From Jidongwangia harbinensis (GTDB lineage: Bacteria; Actinomycetota; Actinomycetes; Mycobacteriales; Micromonosporaceae), in contig NZ_JAIWNC010000001.1 of the NCBI RefSeq assembly GCF_020216025.1, positions 1 through 64,000 on the forward strand: a stretch of DNA of 64,000 bases, read 5' to 3'. Under the pieces are notes generated by a model. The model was not told where the DNA came from, ran no database searches, and saw only the letters and a list, made by a program, of their open reading frames with translations. Position 1 is the stretch's first letter, and each line of letters opens with the position of its first letter. Both the position numbers and the translations under genes were made by a program. This document shows, piece after piece, positions 61,590-64,000 of the stretch.

Positions 61590-62462
61590 TCAGAAGTGCG
61601 GCGCGTGCCTGCCCAGGAACGTACGGATCAGGGCGGCGACCTCCTCACCCGCGCTCTCCAGCAGGAAGTGGCCGCCGTCCAGCAGATGCACCTCGGCGTT
61701 GCCGGTGTCGCGGGCGAACGCCCGCGCGCCGTCCGGGCCGAAGATCGGATCGTGGCGGCCCCACACCGCCAGCACCGGCACCTGCCGCTCGCGCAGCCAG
61801 GCGTGCAGCGCCGGGTAGAGCGGCGGATTGGTCGCGTAGTCGCGGAACAGCGTGAGCTGGACCTCGGCGTTGCCCGGACGCGACACCAGCGCGTGGTCGT
61901 GGTGCCAGGTGTCCGGGCTGACCAGGCTCTCGTCCGGCACGCCGGCGGTGTACTGCCAGCGGATCGCGTCCAGCGTCAGCGCGGCCCGCATCGTCGCCTC
62001 CAGCTCCGGCGTCGGCTTCTCCTGGTACGCGCGGATGTCGCGCCAGAAGTCCTCGACGAAACCCTCGTCGTACCCGTTGCCGCTCTGGCTGATGACCGCG
62101 GTGACCGCGGCCGGGTGGCGCAGCGCCAGCCGCCAGCCGACCGGCGCACCGTAGTCCTGGACGTAGATCGCGTACCGCGCCACGCCCAGCCGCGCCAGCA
62201 GTGCCGCGGTCAGCTCCGCGAGGGCGTCGAACGTGTAGTCGAACGCCTCGACCGGCGGGGCGTCGGACAGCCCGAAGCCCAGGAAGTCCGGCGCGATCAC
62301 GCGATAGCGGCCGGCCAGCCGCGGAATCAGGTCGCGGAACATGAACGAGCTGGTCGGGAAGCCGTGCAGCAGCACGACCGCCGGCGCGTCGGCCGGCCCC
62401 GCCTCCCGGTAGAAGATCTGCTGCCGGTCGACGGTGGCGTAGCGGTGATGGACGGCGCTCAT
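61590..62462 (-). CDS. Alpha/beta hydrolase, haloalkane-dehalogenase/epoxide-hydrolase type
   Basis: A 290-residue enzyme with oxyanion motif LLHGFPTSSFMFRDLIP. The nucleophile is Asp in YVQDYGAPVGW, where esterases have Ser; an acid residue lies near VWGRHDPIFG and the catalytic His is in LDGGHFLLES. An Asp nucleophile points to epoxide hydrolase or dehalogenase chemistry. It starts behind a GGAGG site that is part of an inverted repeat shared with the divergent CGNR regulator gene, which probably controls it. Confidence 0.88.
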   Translation of the reverse strand: MSAVHHRYATVDRQQIFYREAGPADAPAVVLLHGFPTSSFMFRDLIPRLAGRYRVIAPDFLGFGLSDAPPVEAFDYTFDALAELTAALLARLGVARYAIYVQDYGAPVGWRLALRHPAAVTAVISQSGNGYDEGFVEDFWRDIRAYQEKPTPELEATMRAALTLDAIRWQYTAGVPDESLVSPDTWHHDHALVSRPGNAEVQLTLFRDYATNPPLYPALHAWLRERQVPVLAVWGRHDPIFGPDGARAFARDTGNAEVHLLDGGHFLLESAGEEVAALIRTFLGRHAPHF

Positions 62463-62464
62463 TC

Positions 62465-62543
62465 CTCTAACCTCCGTAACTATTTTTGATGGTTAGAGTC
62501 GACCAGGCGTCGGGTAACCTGTCAAGAAGCTTTTGGAGGTTAG
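62465..62543. promoter_or_regulatory. Divergent control region with repeated GGTTAG motifs
   Basis: CTCTAACC (62465-62472) pairs with GGTTAGAG (62491-62498), and CTAACCTCC (62467-62475) pairs with GGAGGTTAG (62535-62543), both perfectly. The outer arms contain the ribosome sites of the two divergent genes. The AT-rich spacer (ACTATTTTTGAT) probably holds the promoters. It suggests one regulator binding both sides. Confidence 0.55.
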
Positions 62544-62546
62544 GCG

Positions 62547-63062
62547 ATGGTCGGGCAGTCATCCCGGGACGAGGCGTATCTGCTCGCGCTGCTGAACACG
62601 ACGCCGACGGTCGACGGCGCCCGCCGGGACCAGCTGGCGGACGACGGCGCGGTGCGCGACTGGGTGCGCCGGCACCTGACCGATCCGCCCTCCCGCGTCG
62701 ATCCCGGCCTGCTGCGCGCCACCCGGGACGCGCTGCAGCACACCGTGCGGGCGACCGGCGAACCGGACGCCCTCGCCGCCGCGCTCGCCGGAATCAGCGC
62801 CCGGCCGGCGCTCGCCGGCGGCGCCGTGACCTGGACCCTGACCGGGCCCGCCGAGCGGATGCCGGCGGCCCGCGCGGTCCTCGCCTGGGACGCGCTGGCG
62901 GCCGGCCCGCCCGGGCGCCTGCGGGCCTGCGCGAACGACGAGTGCAGCCTGTTCCTGGTCGATCACTCCAAGAGCAACAACGCCCGCTGGTGCTCGATGG
63001 CCGTCTGCGGCAACCGGATGAAGGCCCGCCGCCACTACACCCGGCGGGCGGCCCAGGGGTGA
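62547..63062 (+). CDS. CGNR zinc-finger transcriptional regulator
   Basis: A 171-residue protein. The N-terminal ABATE-like helical domain (LLALLNTTPTVDG at the start, residues ~10-115) is a presumed ligand-binding stress module. The C-terminal CGNR zinc finger reads C-ANDE-C, then RWCSMAVCGNRMKARRHYTR, with four Cys and DNA-contacting basic residues. The length is typical. ATG behind GGAGG. It is divergent from the Asp-nucleophile hydrolase and probably represses or activates it in response to a small molecule. Confidence 0.92.
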   Translation: MVGQSSRDEAYLLALLNTTPTVDGARRDQLADDGAVRDWVRRHLTDPPSRVDPGLLRATRDALQHTVRATGEPDALAAALAGISARPALAGGAVTWTLTGPAERMPAARAVLAWDALAAGPPGRLRACANDECSLFLVDHSKSNNARWCSMAVCGNRMKARRHYTRRAAQG

Positions 63063-63105
63063 CCGCGCCGGCGCTCCGGCCGGACGACCTCGCCGGTGCG
63101 CCCGG

Positions 63106-63780
63106 TCACGGTCGCGGCCGGGCCGGCACCAGCGCCGCTCCCAGCACGAGGTAGCCGATCATGAACGGGTAGATGATGCCCCGCTCGGCGAGGCCGATCA
63201 GGGCGCCCTCCGACGCGACGACGGCCATGAAGACGGCCAGCGAGCCGAAGCCCAGCAGTCCCAGCCCCACCAGGACCCGCCCCCGGGTGCGGGAGACGCC
63301 GAGGAAGCGGTGCGCCCGGCCGGCCAGGATCGCCAGCACGTTGCCGCCGGTGAACGCCGTGAAGGCGCCCAGAGCGTGAAAATCGACCGGGCCGCCACCG
63401 GACTCGCCGGAGCCGGGGAACAGCGCCACCAGGGTGATGCCGGCCGCCAGCAACGTGGCCGTCCCGGCCAGCGCCCAGCGACGCCCGGCCGGCAGTCCCC
63501 GCAGCATCAGCACCCCGGCCAGCACGGCGATGCCGAACAGCACCAGCCCGGTGTTCATCACCCAGGCCAGCGGCGAGTACATGAACTGCCCGAACGCGGT
63601 GGCGGGGCCGTGCACCCCGAGGTTGCTGATGAAGTGGTACGTGTAGCTGTAGGGCGGATCCGTCCAGGCCGCCGCGGTGATGAACTCGGCGGCGAAGTAG
63701 ATGGCGGCGGCGGCCATGAGCGCCACTCCCGCTCCACGATTCCGCGGGACCGGGGACGGTTCGGGCCTGACGTCGTTCAC
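63106..63780 (-). CDS. DUF998 membrane protein
   Basis: A 224-residue protein with six hydrophobic helices. It has the DUF998 landmarks: YTYHFISNLGVHGP after helix 1, FMYSPLAWVMNTGLVLFG, then HALGAFTAFTGGNVLAILAG. The function is unknown. GTG 63780 has a GGAGGAAA site; the longer frame to 63867 does not. Convergent with the CGNR gene. Confidence 0.86.
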   Translation of the reverse strand: MNDVRPEPSPVPRNRGAGVALMAAAAIYFAAEFITAAAWTDPPYSYTYHFISNLGVHGPATAFGQFMYSPLAWVMNTGLVLFGIAVLAGVLMLRGLPAGRRWALAGTATLLAAGITLVALFPGSGESGGGPVDFHALGAFTAFTGGNVLAILAGRAHRFLGVSRTRGRVLVGLGLLGFGSLAVFMAVVASEGALIGLAERGIIYPFMIGYLVLGAALVPARPRP

Positions 63781-63924
63781 GTTTCCTCCGGTGGTGGTGT
63801 CGTCCGGACCCGCGATCGCGGCCCGGCATGCGAAGACTGCGGCGGGCCGCTGACACGGCACCAACACCGCGCTGGTACGGCCACCCGATTTGGGCCCTGC
63901 GGGTGCGCGCGCGAAGATCAGGCC

Positions 63925-64000
63925 ATGGACGGGGGTGCACGGTTGCGCGTCACGCTGCTCGGGGAGTTCGAGGTGACCCGGGACGGCGCCGCCCTGCCCG
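63925..64000 (+). CDS. SARP/AfsR-type regulator, 5' end only
   Basis: The last 76 bases encode the opening of a BTAD/SARP regulator: after a short MDGGA lead, LRVTLLGEFEVTRDGAALP is the first beta strand of the OmpR-like DNA-binding domain. The gene runs off the window, so its length and other domains cannot be seen. It is divergent from the DUF998 gene with 144 bases between. Confidence 0.75.
   Translation, partial: MDGGARLRVTLLGEFEVTRDGAALP

Overview
This window comes from a high-GC actinomycete with long, tightly packed genes, many GTG starts and frequent 4-base ATGA/GTGA overlaps. The secreted glycoside hydrolases with CBM2 and CBM13 modules, a CotH/VTC/DUF4956 cluster, a Pls/PosA-type synthetase and a MacB-type exporter suggest a filamentous, plant-polymer-degrading actinomycete, perhaps Micromonosporaceae (Actinoplanes-like). 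That placement is inference; no rRNA or housekeeping marker is present.

Layout. 1-2.2 kb: end of a GH10 xylanase with CBM2, then a GH62 arabinofuranosidase; a GH11 xylanase at 44.3 kb fits the same arabinoxylan diet. 3.3-9.0 kb: a VTC-domain protein, a DUF4956 membrane protein and a CotH-family kinase, followed by a two-component system. 9.0-18.1 kb: a PaaX-type repressor divergent from a nine-gene operon (Liv-type ABC importer, dehydrogenase, amidohydrolase, MaoC hydratase, acyl-CoA ligase), which looks like uptake plus CoA-dependent breakdown of an organic acid. 18.1-25.4 kb: a GAF-ANTAR-ATPase regulator, a truncated STAND NTPase, and a two-gene operon of a Pls/PosA synthetase and an M1 aminopeptidase. 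The adenylation pocket, as read by hand, suggests a basic amino acid.

25.4-34.7 kb is patchy. It holds a divergent pyrophosphatase, an ABC-exporter relic, a TPR protein, a DUF4331 protein, an ECF sigma/anti-sigma pair, an epoxide hydrolase, a methionine aminopeptidase and an XRE regulator. An 'epoxide hydrolase + PspC' segment occurs twice here, and each copy has lost the gene the other kept. 34.9-36.0 kb is non-coding, with a 61-bp tandem array and a G-rich minisatellite. 36.0-40.7 kb is a polysaccharide operon: BcsA-like glycosyltransferase, HlyD-like adaptor and GH81 endo-beta-1,3-glucanase.

40.7-50.4 kb codes mostly for exported proteins: an M19-like hydrolase, a decayed streptogrisin-like protease, GH11, a large subtilase and a PQQ-propeller protein. 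An extreme poly-G stretch separates the last two. 50.5-64.0 kb holds pdxY with a frameshifted UbiA-family gene, a MacB/FtsX-type ABC pair, small-molecule enzymes, two short-chain dehydrogenase relics, an alpha/beta-hydrolase/CGNR-regulator divergon, a DUF998 protein and the start of a SARP-like regulator.

No rRNA, tRNA, CRISPR array, transposase or replication origin was recognised. All calls are by eye from translated sequence and remembered family motifs; no database search was run.
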